Assembly: GCF_001718835.1 (NCBI RefSeq)
Contig: NZ_CP013444.1
Location: forward strand, 2,108,001 to 2,172,000
DNA length: 64,000 bases
Reading direction: 5' to 3'
From: Burkholderia cepacia
Lineage (GTDB): Bacteria > Pseudomonadota > Gammaproteobacteria > Burkholderiales > Burkholderiaceae
The position numbers and the translations under genes are program-made. Positions 25,280-33,817 of this stretch are shown here, piece by piece. Position 1 is the first letter of the stretch. The number at the start of each line of letters is the position of its first letter. A model generated the notes under the pieces. It was not told where the DNA came from. It saw only the letters and a program-made list of their open reading frames with translations, and searched no databases.

Positions 25280-26344
25280 TCAGTGATAGCCCGGCTGCGA
25301 CAGCCAATCGACGAACCACCAAATCAGCACGGCATCGAGCGCGAGCACACCGGCGGTCACGAAGAACGCCAGGTCCAGCGACACGTCCAGCGACTTGGGC
25401 GGCTTGTGTGCGTATTTGTCGTCGGCAGAAATCGGGCAGAGATCCACGATGTGCTGCGGCCAGCGCGGCAGGCGGCGCGTGACGTGCATGATGAACCAGC
25501 GCAGCAGGCTGCCGGGCACCGTGAGCGGTGCAAGGAAGATCGCCGGACCGAGCATCGGGCCGGCCAGGAACCAGCACAGTTGCGCGCCCATGCGGAACGA
25601 TTCCCGCTTGTTTTCGATCGGCAGCAGGATTTCCGGCTCGGGCAATGAGTCGGGGCCTTCTTCCATGTAGCGTCGGAAGTATTCCCATTGCCCGCGCATG
25701 CCCTCTTCCGTGGGCCACATCACGCCCAGTCGGAAGTAGTCGTAGCTGCCGTCAGGACACCGGACGTATCCGGCCATTACCCCTTGGACGAAGCTGCGTT
25801 GCAAGGCCCCGCCACCGATCATCCCGAACGTAATGTCGCGCCAGCGGTAGCTGCTTACCCCACCCTCCCCGTTATGGCGGAAAACGTGGACCATCTGATT
25901 CTTTCGGTCCAGGCGAACGGGATAGTGCGTGCAACCGGTGAAGGTGTTATACAGAATGCGGACGAACCATAGAAGAAATGGCATAGATAACACATTCGTG
26001 ATTATTACCAGAAGAAATTTCATATATAGATCGCCCGACCAAGGACCGGTCACAAAAATCCACGTGTCCCAAGCTGCGCTGCAAGGAAGAAATAGCATCC
26101 CAAAGGCCCAAACTATTTCAATTGGTCCCAATTTTTGATATGCCCAATCAACCACATCCATGTAGCTTTCATTAAACGCAATAGCACTTCCAAGCGTACA
26201 CGGCTCGACAGAAGTACGTCGCTCTTTCCCAAGCATGGATTGATTGAATTGCTCGCTCGGCGTCCATGCCGGCTCGCGCAAATATCGGCCCGACATCACG
26301 ATGCCGTTGTTCCGCACCAATAGCCAAGCTATCCAGGGCTTCAT
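25280..26344 (-). CDS. Candidate T6SS immunity membrane protein, copy 2
   Basis: 354 residues with at least four predicted membrane helices: about residues 78-94, 106-130, a pair near 260-290, and the C-terminal FFVTAGVLALDAVLIWWFVDWL. It resembles the DUF6708-type proteins found beside T6SS effectors, from memory. The start overlaps the orphan effector C-terminus stop (ATGA). It is nearly identical to the copy at 27689-28756 over the C-terminal two thirds, but differs strongly in the first two membrane helices. It probably protects against the matching pore-forming domain encoded just upstream. Its 5' third is clearly AT-richer than the rest. Confidence 0.72.
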   Translation of the reverse strand: MKPWIAWLLVRNNGIVMSGRYLREPAWTPSEQFNQSMLGKERRTSVEPCTLGSAIAFNESYMDVVDWAYQKLGPIEIVWAFGMLFLPCSAAWDTWIFVTGPWSGDLYMKFLLVIITNVLSMPFLLWFVRILYNTFTGCTHYPVRLDRKNQMVHVFRHNGEGGVSSYRWRDITFGMIGGGALQRSFVQGVMAGYVRCPDGSYDYFRLGVMWPTEEGMRGQWEYFRRYMEEGPDSLPEPEILLPIENKRESFRMGAQLCWFLAGPMLGPAIFLAPLTVPGSLLRWFIMHVTRRLPRWPQHIVDLCPISADDKYAHKPPKSLDVSLDLAFFVTAGVLALDAVLIWWFVDWLSQPGYH

Positions 26345-27630
26345 CCGTTCAACGCCTTATTAAAGTTGTCCATTTCCTCAGCCGCGTCTCTGTAGTTATT
26401 TTCCTTTCCCCAGAGGCATTGGCGCACCCAATCCATCGTCGGCGGATCCTTTTCAATCTCAATGATGACGCCAACAACAAGAATGATCGCCGCAATCCCA
26501 ACAACAATCGGATTAAATCCGACGAACCCCCACCCCAATCTAAAGACGAGACCAAGAACTGCCGCAATCGAATATAGTCCCAATGCAATTTCAGATATGG
26601 AATTTATGCGGTATAAAATCGCCATGCCATCTTGTCCGCGCCGGCTAGCTTCGCGAGAGTTTTCAAAATCAATCACCCCCAGAATGATCGTCCCAACCCC
26701 ACCCGCCACCCCACCCAATCCTTCCCAAATCAAAAACCCCTTCTGCCCCAATCGCGCGCCCAGCCACGGACTGAGCATCGGAACCCGTCTCCCTGCCACC
26801 GCCCGCGCGCCCACCCGCACCAGATCGAGCAAGCTCCCCGCCCCCGCGCTATACAGCGCCGCGATCTTCAACGTCGCCCGCCTCCGAAGATGTTTCATCG
26901 ACGCATCCGCACTCGCCGCCTGCGTGAGCCCCACCATCGCCAGCGTCAGCCCGACGCCCGCCAGCACCCCCGGATGCGCAGCCGATTCGATGACCTTGCC
27001 GACCGTACCTTCCGCGAACTTCTCGACGCCGATCACCTTGACCGTCTTGCCCAGCGCATCGCCACGCTGCGCGGGCGTGACACGACCATTCGCCAGACTG
27101 GTTTGCGCTTCCTCGTCGAATACCAGGCTCCAGAACCGCACCTTCTCGTCCAGCGGCACGCCTTCGATCTCGAACGTGCGCAGCTGATCGGCAAGCGAGT
27201 ACTGCAAATGCCCCAGCGAAATACCCCGCCCCGCTTGCGACTTGAGAATCACCTCGAGGATGGTCTGGTACAGATCGCGGCGCGTCGCCGCCACCTCCAC
27301 CACGCGAATGGGCTGCCCGCTGCGCATGCCAAGCGTCGCGCGCAGGGCCGTCCCCGACTTTCCGCCTTTGCGCGGGATGTTCGTTGGCAGCACCCCCAGT
27401 TCCTGCAGCAGCGCGGGCAACACATCGGAACTCATGACCGTGTTGCGTTTCACGCCGAGCGCACCAATGGCCGCGCCGAGTTCCCTGATCTTGCTGGCGG
27501 CAGCCGAATAGACGACGAACAGGTTGATCCAGTCATCCGGATTGCTGAACGGCTCGCCGGAACCGCTGGACACCTCGTCCACCGCCTGCAGCAGCGGTCG
27601 ATGATTCAGGTTCAGCGCTCGCCAGAGTGG
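25280..27630 (-). repeat. Tandem duplication unit 2 (orphan effector C-terminus + immunity)
   Basis: Second copy of the block described at 27689-30042. It is preceded by a 45-base remnant of another immunity gene start (27631-27675), showing that at least one more unit once existed between them. Confidence 0.8.
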
Positions 27631-27675
27631 GTCGCCGTTGTCCCGTGCCAGCAGCCATGCCATCCAGGATTTCAT
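26341..27675 (-). pseudogene. Orphan C-terminal half of a VasX-like T6SS effector
   Basis: 444 codons matching residues 469-897 of the full-length effector at 28753-31446, without its N-terminal delivery region. The first 14 residues (MKSWMAWLLARDNG) instead match the N-terminus of the immunity protein, so the frame is a recombination chimera. The last ~115 residues diverge from the full-length copy in the membrane hairpins, while the rest is nearly identical. The open frame and the ATGA-linked immunity gene suggest a stored toxin tip rather than simple decay. It lacks the VgrG-delivery region, so it is unlikely to be secreted by itself. Confidence 0.75.
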
Positions 27676-27688
27676 CCGTTCGCCCCTA

Positions 27689-28756
27689 TCAGTGATAGCC
27701 CGGCTGCGACAGCCAATCGACGAACCACCAAATCAATGTGGCGTCGAGTGCGAGCACCCCGGCGGTCACAAAGAACGCCAAGTCCAGCGACACGTCCAGC
27801 GACTTGGGCGGCTTGTGTGCGTATTTGTCGTCGGCAGAAATCGGGCAGAGATCCACGATGTGCTGCGGCCAGCGCGGCAGGCGGCGCGTGACGTGCATGA
27901 TGAACCAGCGCAGCAGGCTGCCGGGTACGGTGAGCGGCGCGAGGAAAATCGCCGGACCGAGCATCGGGCCGGCCATGAACCAGCACAGTTGCGCGCCCAT
28001 GCGGAACGATTCCCGCTTGTTTTCGATCGGCAGCAGGATTTCCGGCTCGGGCAATGAATCGGGACCTTCTTCCATGTAGCGTCGGAAGTATTCCCATTGT
28101 CCGCGCATGCCCTCTTCCGTCGGCCACATCACGCCCAGCCGGAAGTAGTCGTAGCTTCCGTCAGGACGTCGTACATATCCGGCCATTACCCCTTTGACGA
28201 AACTGCGCTGCAAGGCTCCGCCACCGATCATCCCGAACGTAATGTCGCGCCAGCGGTAGCTGCTCACGCCGTCTTCCCCGTTGTGACGGAAAACGTGGAC
28301 CATCTGGTTCTTTCGGTCCAGGCGAACGGGATAGTGAGTGCAACCGGTGAAGGTGTTGTAAAGGATTCGAGCGAACCATAAAAAAAATGGCATAGATAAT
28401 ACGTTCATAAATATTATCGCAAAAAGGCCATTCATATATATATCATCCGGCCACGGATCTGATATAAAAATCCAGGTTCCCGATGCTGCACCCCAAGGGA
28501 TAAAAAGCATCCCAAACACCCAAAAAATTTCAAGCGTCCCGACTTTTTGGTAAGCCCAGTCAACCACGTCCATATAATTTTCATTGAATGCTATAACACT
28601 GCCGAGCGTGCAAGGCTCAACTTTGGTTCGGCGCCTTTTCTCAAGCAATGACTGATTGAACTGCTCGCTCGGCGTCCACACCGGTTCGCGCAAATATCGA
28701 CCCGACATAACAAGTCCGTTGCTGCGCACAAGCAACCAAGCCATCCAGTTTTTCAT
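27689..28756 (-). CDS. Candidate T6SS immunity membrane protein, copy 1
   Basis: 355 residues, starting at the ATG that overlaps the stop of the full-length effector (ATGA); longer upstream starts lie inside the effector. It has the same topology as copy 2. The C-terminal part from MVHVFRHNGE onward is almost identical, while residues ~75-125 (IEIFWVFGMLFIPWGAASGTW and following) differ. The direct coupling to a pore-forming effector and the polytopic topology are what is expected for a VasX/TsiV2-type immunity partner. AT-rich 5' third. Confidence 0.75.
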   Translation of the reverse strand: MKNWMAWLLVRSNGLVMSGRYLREPVWTPSEQFNQSLLEKRRRTKVEPCTLGSVIAFNENYMDVVDWAYQKVGTLEIFWVFGMLFIPWGAASGTWIFISDPWPDDIYMNGLFAIIFMNVLSMPFFLWFARILYNTFTGCTHYPVRLDRKNQMVHVFRHNGEDGVSSYRWRDITFGMIGGGALQRSFVKGVMAGYVRRPDGSYDYFRLGVMWPTEEGMRGQWEYFRRYMEEGPDSLPEPEILLPIENKRESFRMGAQLCWFMAGPMLGPAIFLAPLTVPGSLLRWFIMHVTRRLPRWPQHIVDLCPISADDKYAHKPPKSLDVSLDLAFFVTAGVLALDATLIWWFVDWLSQPGYH

Positions 28757-30042
28757 CCGTTCAATGCCTTGTAGAAATTTTCCATTTCCTCGCGCCCATC
28801 TCGGTAATTGTTCTCCTCCCCCCATAAAGATTGACGCACCCAATCCATCGATGGCGGATCCTTCTCAATCTCAATAACAATACTTGTAGCAATAATTACC
28901 ACCGCAAGCCCGAAGACGATTGGATTAAATTCAGAAAAAATCCATCCCAATCTAAACACAAGATTAATGCCCGCCGCGCCAGAATAGAATCCCACGAAAA
29001 CTTCAGATACGGCATTTATGCTATATAAAATCGCCATACCTCCTTGCTTACGCCGAATAGCTTCGCGAAAATTTTCGATATCGATCACCCCTAGAATGAT
29101 CGTCCCAACCCCACCCGCCACCCCACCCAATCCTTCCCAGATCAGAAACCCCTTCTGCCCCAATCGCGCGCCCAGCCACGGACTGAGCATCGGAACTCGT
29201 CTCCCCGCCACCGCCCGCGCGCCCACCCGCACCAGATCGAGCAAGCTCCCCGCCCCCGCGCTATACAGCGCGGCAATCTTCAACGTCGCCCGCCTCCGAA
29301 GATGCTTCATCGACGCATCCGCACTCGCCGCCTGCGTGAGCCCCACCATCGCCAGCGTCAGCCCGACGCCCGCCAGCACCCCCGGATGCGCAGCCGATTC
29401 GATGACCTTGCCGACCGTACCTTCCGCGAACTTCTCGACGCCGATCACCTTGACCGTCTTGCCCAGCGCATCGCCACGCTGCGCGGGCGTGACGCGACCA
29501 TGCGCCAGACTGGCTTGCGATTCTTCATCGAATACCAGGCTCCAGAACCGCACCTTCTCGTCCAGCGGCACGCCTTCGATCTCGAACGTGCGCAGCTGAT
29601 CGGCAAGCGAGTACTGCAAGTGCCCCAGCGAGATGCCCCGCCCCGCTTGCGACTTGAGGATCACGTCGAGGATGGTCTGGTACAGATCGCGTCGCGTCGC
29701 CGCCACCTCCACCACGCGAATCGAATGGCCACTGCGCATGCCGAGCGTCGCGCGCAGGGCCGTCCCCGACTTTCCGCCTGTGCGCAGGATGTTCGTTGGC
29801 AGCACCCCCAGCTCCTGCAGCAGCGCGGGCAACACATCGGAACTCATGACCGCGTTGCGTTTCACGCCGAGCGCACCAATGGCCGCGCCGAGTTCCCTGA
29901 TCTTGCTGGCGGCAGCCGAATAGACGACGAACAAGTTGATCCAGTCATCCGGATTGCCGAACGGCTCGCCGGAACCGCTGGACACTTCGTCCACCGCTTG
30001 CAGCAGCGGTCGATGATTCAGATTCAACGCTCGCCAGAGCGG
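27689..30042 (-). repeat. Tandem duplication unit 1 (effector C-terminus + immunity)
   Basis: The block from the PLWRALNLN codons of the effector to the immunity stop (27689-30042) is repeated at 25280-27630. Most of the two units is almost identical. The exception is the internal AT-rich part (about 28370-29080 versus 25925-26690), where both effector tip and immunity helices differ. Confidence 0.85.
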
Positions 30043-31446
30043 ACTTTTCTCGATCGATTCGTCGAACCAATCGCTATAAACGTTCATGCAAGCGCCCAAC
30101 CCGCCCGTCCCGCGGATGCACGACAACGTCATGCCCGCGAAGGCAGCACCGCTGTTGATATCGCCCATGTCGAAATGATGGTCGAGAACGGCGCGCAGCT
30201 TTGCGCTGCGAAGCCATGCGGCATGCGCGATGGCCAGCGGCGTGGTGTACGCCGCATCGTGCAGCGCGGACGCCTTTTCAAAGCGCGCTTCGAAGGCTTC
30301 CCGCTGCGTACGATCGAACAGCTTCTCATACGCCCCCCAGCGCTCGGCCCGAGCCGCCTCCAGCTGGGCCTGCGTCACCTTCTCATCGAGGATCGGTTGA
30401 GCCGCCTTCCGGTACTTCGGCACAAGCAGCCCCGTGTTGTACACGCGCTTGCCATCGCCGCCGTCGATCCATTCGACGTTTCGACGCGCCTGTCTTGCTT
30501 CGCCATAGACACTGGCCTCCGCTTCCCGCTCGACATGCAGCCTGAGCGCCTCCAGGGACGAACTGAGCGCGGACTTGCGATGCCAGGTCTGATCGGGATG
30601 TACCGGATCTTCAGCATCGTTTTGCGAAACGAAGCTGGACCAGCGCTTGTCGATATACGCCGAAATTTCCTGCAGGATGGCAACGGGATCGTCCAGCACG
30701 ACGATCAGCCCCTTGTCCTTCAGCAATCGCTGCGATTCAGCCTTCAGAATGGTCGCGCGGGGCAACTGGAGCGAACGCTGCTTCAGGGCCGGAAACGGAC
30801 TCCAGAAAAACAGACGCCGGCTATCCTCGTCGGACATCGCGTAATCGGCAACGACCGCATCGACGTTGGCGACGGCACTGGCATGCGGGGGCGCCTTCGC
30901 GGGCTGACCGTCGTTGTACCAGCGCTGAACATCGACGCACCGCATATGCAGCCGGCGAACCCCTTCAGACTCGTTGTCCTTGCGAACCGCAGGCGTCCAC
31001 CATGCGTCGGAAAAGCCGAACCACACCTTTCCGGCAGTCTTCGGGTCGCGAATGGTGATCAGCGAGGCGCTCGCCACCTTCTGCATGTTCTGTACGCAGC
31101 CTTGATGGAAAGGCCTTGCCTCCGGGGGCATGTAACTCTCTACCGGCACCTGCGCCAGCCGCCCCTCCTTATCGACCGCGTAGGCCTCCCACGATTTGCT
31201 GACCTCGTAGTAGACGTACACATAGCCGCCTCGCAAACTTCGAACGGTGTAATGCGCCTCGGTGCTTTTGCCCAGCGCAATGGCGGGCGTCGGGTCGCCG
31301 ACGGAAGACACCGCCTTCGGTGCGGGCCGGGTGACAGGCGGCTTTCCGGGCCGGGCCATGAACGGCTTCTCCGGTGCGATGCCGTAGCGCGTCAGCAGGA
31401 TCGGCAAGCCTTCTTTTTCACAGTACGGACAGGGTGGAAGAGTCAT
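28753..31446 (-). CDS. VasX-like pore-forming T6SS effector
   Basis: 897 residues. The N-terminus (PPCPYCEKEGLPILLTRYGIAP, then RSLRGGYVYVYYEVSKSWEAYAV) matches the VasX N-terminal region, which links such toxins to VgrG. A long middle region follows. The C-terminal third has four hydrophobic segments: VLAGVGLTLAMVGLTQAAS, FLIWEGLGGVAGGVGTIILGV, a third near residues 800-820, and NPIVFGLAVVIIATSIVIEI. This is consistent with a colicin-like pore former acting on the target inner membrane. Its immunity gene overlaps the 3' end. The last ~330 bases are markedly AT-richer than the rest of the gene, as if exchanged. Function is inferred by resemblance. Confidence 0.8.
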   Translation of the reverse strand: MTLPPCPYCEKEGLPILLTRYGIAPEKPFMARPGKPPVTRPAPKAVSSVGDPTPAIALGKSTEAHYTVRSLRGGYVYVYYEVSKSWEAYAVDKEGRLAQVPVESYMPPEARPFHQGCVQNMQKVASASLITIRDPKTAGKVWFGFSDAWWTPAVRKDNESEGVRRLHMRCVDVQRWYNDGQPAKAPPHASAVANVDAVVADYAMSDEDSRRLFFWSPFPALKQRSLQLPRATILKAESQRLLKDKGLIVVLDDPVAILQEISAYIDKRWSSFVSQNDAEDPVHPDQTWHRKSALSSSLEALRLHVEREAEASVYGEARQARRNVEWIDGGDGKRVYNTGLLVPKYRKAAQPILDEKVTQAQLEAARAERWGAYEKLFDRTQREAFEARFEKASALHDAAYTTPLAIAHAAWLRSAKLRAVLDHHFDMGDINSGAAFAGMTLSCIRGTGGLGACMNVYSDWFDESIEKSPLWRALNLNHRPLLQAVDEVSSGSGEPFGNPDDWINLFVVYSAAASKIRELGAAIGALGVKRNAVMSSDVLPALLQELGVLPTNILRTGGKSGTALRATLGMRSGHSIRVVEVAATRRDLYQTILDVILKSQAGRGISLGHLQYSLADQLRTFEIEGVPLDEKVRFWSLVFDEESQASLAHGRVTPAQRGDALGKTVKVIGVEKFAEGTVGKVIESAAHPGVLAGVGLTLAMVGLTQAASADASMKHLRRRATLKIAALYSAGAGSLLDLVRVGARAVAGRRVPMLSPWLGARLGQKGFLIWEGLGGVAGGVGTIILGVIDIENFREAIRRKQGGMAILYSINAVSEVFVGFYSGAAGINLVFRLGWIFSEFNPIVFGLAVVIIATSIVIEIEKDPPSMDWVRQSLWGEENNYRDGREEMENFYKALNG

Positions 31447-31469
31447 GGGTACGCGATGGGGTAATTGAA

Positions 31470-31853
31470 TCAGACGGACGGCGAGGACAGATCCGTAGCG
31501 ATACGTTGCCAGTCAGCCTCGCTGAGCCCCGATGTCAGGTGACTGTAGCGTCGTGAGTGACCCGCGCATTGCGCGAGGATTCGCGCGATGAACCGGCGGG
31601 GCACGCCGTCGTCGGGGACGATCGTGCAAGCCGCGTCGCGATTCAGGTACTCGGTGCGCGCGAGCTGCAGCGGATGCGTGAGCACGACGCGCACGTCGGT
31701 GGGTGCGCCCATCCGCTCAGTCGCGAAAACCGACACGACCGACAGCGCGGCCGCGGTATCGGCGCCGGGCACGTCGAGGAAATACGTCTGACGCCCCGAT
31801 ACATCTCTCAGGTTCGACACGTACCGCTTCGCATCATCAAACAGGCTGGCCAT
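31470..31853 (-). pseudogene. VgrG N-terminal fragment
   Basis: 127 codons. TYFLDVPGADTAAALSVVSVF, VRVVLTHPLQLARTEYLNRDAACTIV and GVPRRFIARILAQC read like the start of a VgrG gp27-like domain. The frame then changes to an unrelated tail (LTSGLSEADWQRIATDLSS) and stops. A complete VgrG is over 600 residues, so this is a truncated spike gene, 23 bases before the effector and in the same direction. It may be all that remains of the effector's own vgrG, or a short chimeric protein. Confidence 0.6.
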
Positions 31854-32114
31854 TGTTGTTCACCCCGTGTCCAGATAGCACTGCTACGCACTGCCGTCAT
31901 GGGCAGAATCGTTGCTTGCGTGCGATGCATGGATTGAGCGACAAACGATAGCCGCACGCACCCAGACTCGGGAAGCGCGGGCTCCTATTATTCGAGCGGA
32001 TCGTTGTATTTGGTCGAAACGTAACAGTTGTTCACGTATGCCCTGTTTTTGAGATGATTGCCATGCTATACGTCGCTCTCCGCTGATGTCCGGCCATACC
32101 CACTACGACGTCCA

Positions 32115-32655
32115 ATGAGCGCAGGATTTCAGAGCGATCAGTACACCCAAACCGCTGTAGTTTCCGATACGCATGCAAGAGCAAATTCGAATGCGATGAA
32201 TTGCGTGGATCCGGATTTGCTCGATTGGTGTCTGGCAGACCTGGACGAGCAACTCGGCCGACAGCTCGATGCCATCCTGCACCACCCTGCATTTCAAGCA
32301 CTCGAATCGACTTGGCGAGGCCTGCAATTCCTGGTCGATCGCACCGATTTCCGTCAAAACGTCAAAATCGAAGTGCTCGACGTTTCGAAGGAAGCACTCC
32401 GTCAAGACTTCGAAGATACGCCCGATATCATCCAGAGCGGCTTGTTCAGACTGACTTATGTCGGCGAGTACGACATGCCGGGCTGACAAGCCATCGCCGC
32501 GATAATTTCGGCATTTGAATTCGACCATCGCGCGCAGGACATCGCCCTGTTGCGCAATATTTCGAAAGTCGCCGCGGCCGCTCACATGCCGTTTATCGGC
32601 GCGGCCTTGCCGGCCTTCTTCGACAAATCCACTATGGAGGCGGTCGCAGGCATCC
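32115..32655 (+). pseudogene. tssC (T6SS sheath large subunit) N-terminal relic
   Basis: The frame reads like TssC/VipB: ILHHPAFQALESTWRGLQFLVDR, NVKIEVLDVSKEALRQDFED, SGLFRLTYVGEYDMPG. An in-frame TGA (32484-32486) interrupts it, then the same frame goes on with AIISAFEFDHRAQDIALLRNI, SKVAAAAHMPFIGAALPAFFDK and STMEAVAGIRDL. It then joins tssK sequence with loss of the rest of tssC and everything between. It is non-functional. The 261 bases upstream (31854-32114) hold nothing I recognise. Confidence 0.82.
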
Positions 32656-33080
32656 GAGACCTGCCGATCTGGATTTTCACGACGCCGCAGCACTTCCAGC
32701 AGCAGGCGATATGGGAACAGTACGTCCACGACCAAGTTGCACGCATCGCGAGCCCCGACGCCTGGGGTGCGGTGCATGTGGCACTCGACGACCAGGCACT
32801 GAGCGTCAATCGCCTGCAATGCACGGCGCTCGCGCTGCGCCTGCCCGACGGTACGCTGATCGACAGCGAAACCGCCGACTGGCTTCCTGCGGCGCGCAGC
32901 CTTGACGACGTGCCTGCAACGGTGGACACCGTGACCGTGCTGGCCGGCGTGGCGCTGATGGACGCTCAGGGCGGCAACTGCGTCGAACCCGGCGAAAAGC
33001 CGGCCCGCCCTCGCTGCGTGACCCGCGAGTACAAGCATGTGGCCGATCTGAACGGCGACGGGCAGGAAGAAATCAGTGTC
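32656..33080 (+). pseudogene. tssK (T6SS baseplate) N-terminal relic
   Basis: Continues in frame from the tssC relic: TPQHFQQQAIWEQYVHD, DAWGAVHVALDDQALSVNRL, LRLPDGTLIDSETADWLPA and REYKHVADLNGDGQEEISV match the TssK N-terminal domain. The frame then runs into the reverse strand of a group II intron fragment and the remaining ~two thirds of tssK is gone. This is a deletion product of a former T6SS cluster. Confidence 0.8.
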
Positions 33081-33371
33081 GACCCAATCGTCGGCATAGC
33101 GCACATCCCTCATATCGCCTACGGCATGTCGCACACGCCATTGCTTTACCCACAAGTTGAACGCGTAGTGAAGGTAGATGTTCGACAACAGCGGCGAAAT
33201 ACTTCCGCCCTGAATGGTTTCAACCTCACTCCGCGTCAACCTTCCCTCTTCCAGCACACCGGCGTGCAACCATTTCTTGATGAGCCGCACGACCCGCGTG
33301 TCCGCCACCCTATGCTCGATGAACCTGATCAGCCATGCGGAGCGCAGCAACACCCATCCCGTGCCCTGCAA
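33081..33371 (-). pseudogene. Group II intron reverse transcriptase fragment
   Basis: About 97 codons of the RT palm/fingers: RFIEHRVADTRVVRLIKKWL, HAGVLEEGRLTRSEV, IQGGSISPLLSNIYLHYAF and the catalytic YADD in VRYADDWV. Both ends of the ~420-residue protein are missing: the 5' side is cut at 33371 next to the CheY gene and the 3' side at the tssK relic. It probably marks the recombination that destroyed the T6SS genes. Confidence 0.82.
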
Positions 33372-33408
33372 ACAATCGGGCCGCGCTGCGGCGACCCGGC
33401 CGCACGCG

Positions 33409-33774
33409 TCAGCCCGCGAGCTTCTTCAGCGCGTCGAGCACCGCGTCGCCCTTGAACGGCTTCACGATCCAGCCCTTCACGCCGGCGGCCTTGCCGCGCT
33501 CCTTCATCGCCGGGCTGCTTTCGGTCGTCAGCATCACGACGTTGACCGTCGAATTCGCCAGTTCGCCGCGGATCTTCTCGACCATCGTCAGGCCGTCCAT
33601 GTTCGGCATGTTCACGTCGCTGATCACGAGGCGCACGCCGGGCGTCGCCTTGAGCTTCGCGAGCCCGTCCTTGCCGTCGACGGCCGTCGCGACGTCGAGA
33701 CCGTGATTGCGCAGGAAGCCCGCGACCTCGTCGCGCACCGTGCCCGAATCGTCGACCACCAGAATCTTTGCCAT
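33409..33774 (-). CDS. CheY-like response regulator
   Basis: 121 residues, a stand-alone receiver domain. The acidic pair is in ILVVDDSGTVR (D8, D9), the phospho-acceptor in LVISDVNMPNMDG (D53), a conserved Thr in MLTTESS (about residue 81) and Lys in WIVKPFK (about residue 102). An upstream start in the same frame is less likely than the ATG behind GGGGAATG. It is the last gene of the five-gene chemosensory-like operon, 43 bases after the REC-CheX gene, and is probably phosphorylated by the membrane kinase at 36114-38501. Confidence 0.92.
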   Translation of the reverse strand: MAKILVVDDSGTVRDEVAGFLRNHGLDVATAVDGKDGLAKLKATPGVRLVISDVNMPNMDGLTMVEKIRGELANSTVNVVMLTTESSPAMKERGKAAGVKGWIVKPFKGDAVLDALKKLAG

Positions 33775-33817
33775 GCTGTCATTCCCCTTTTCTTCTTGCT
33801 GAACTTGCCTGAAAACT

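Noticed and set aside
32103..33080. Continuation of the minus-strand reverse-transcriptase ORF
   Set aside because: RT similarity ends near 33081. The remaining frame is the reverse of the tssC/tssK relic and has no maturase domain.
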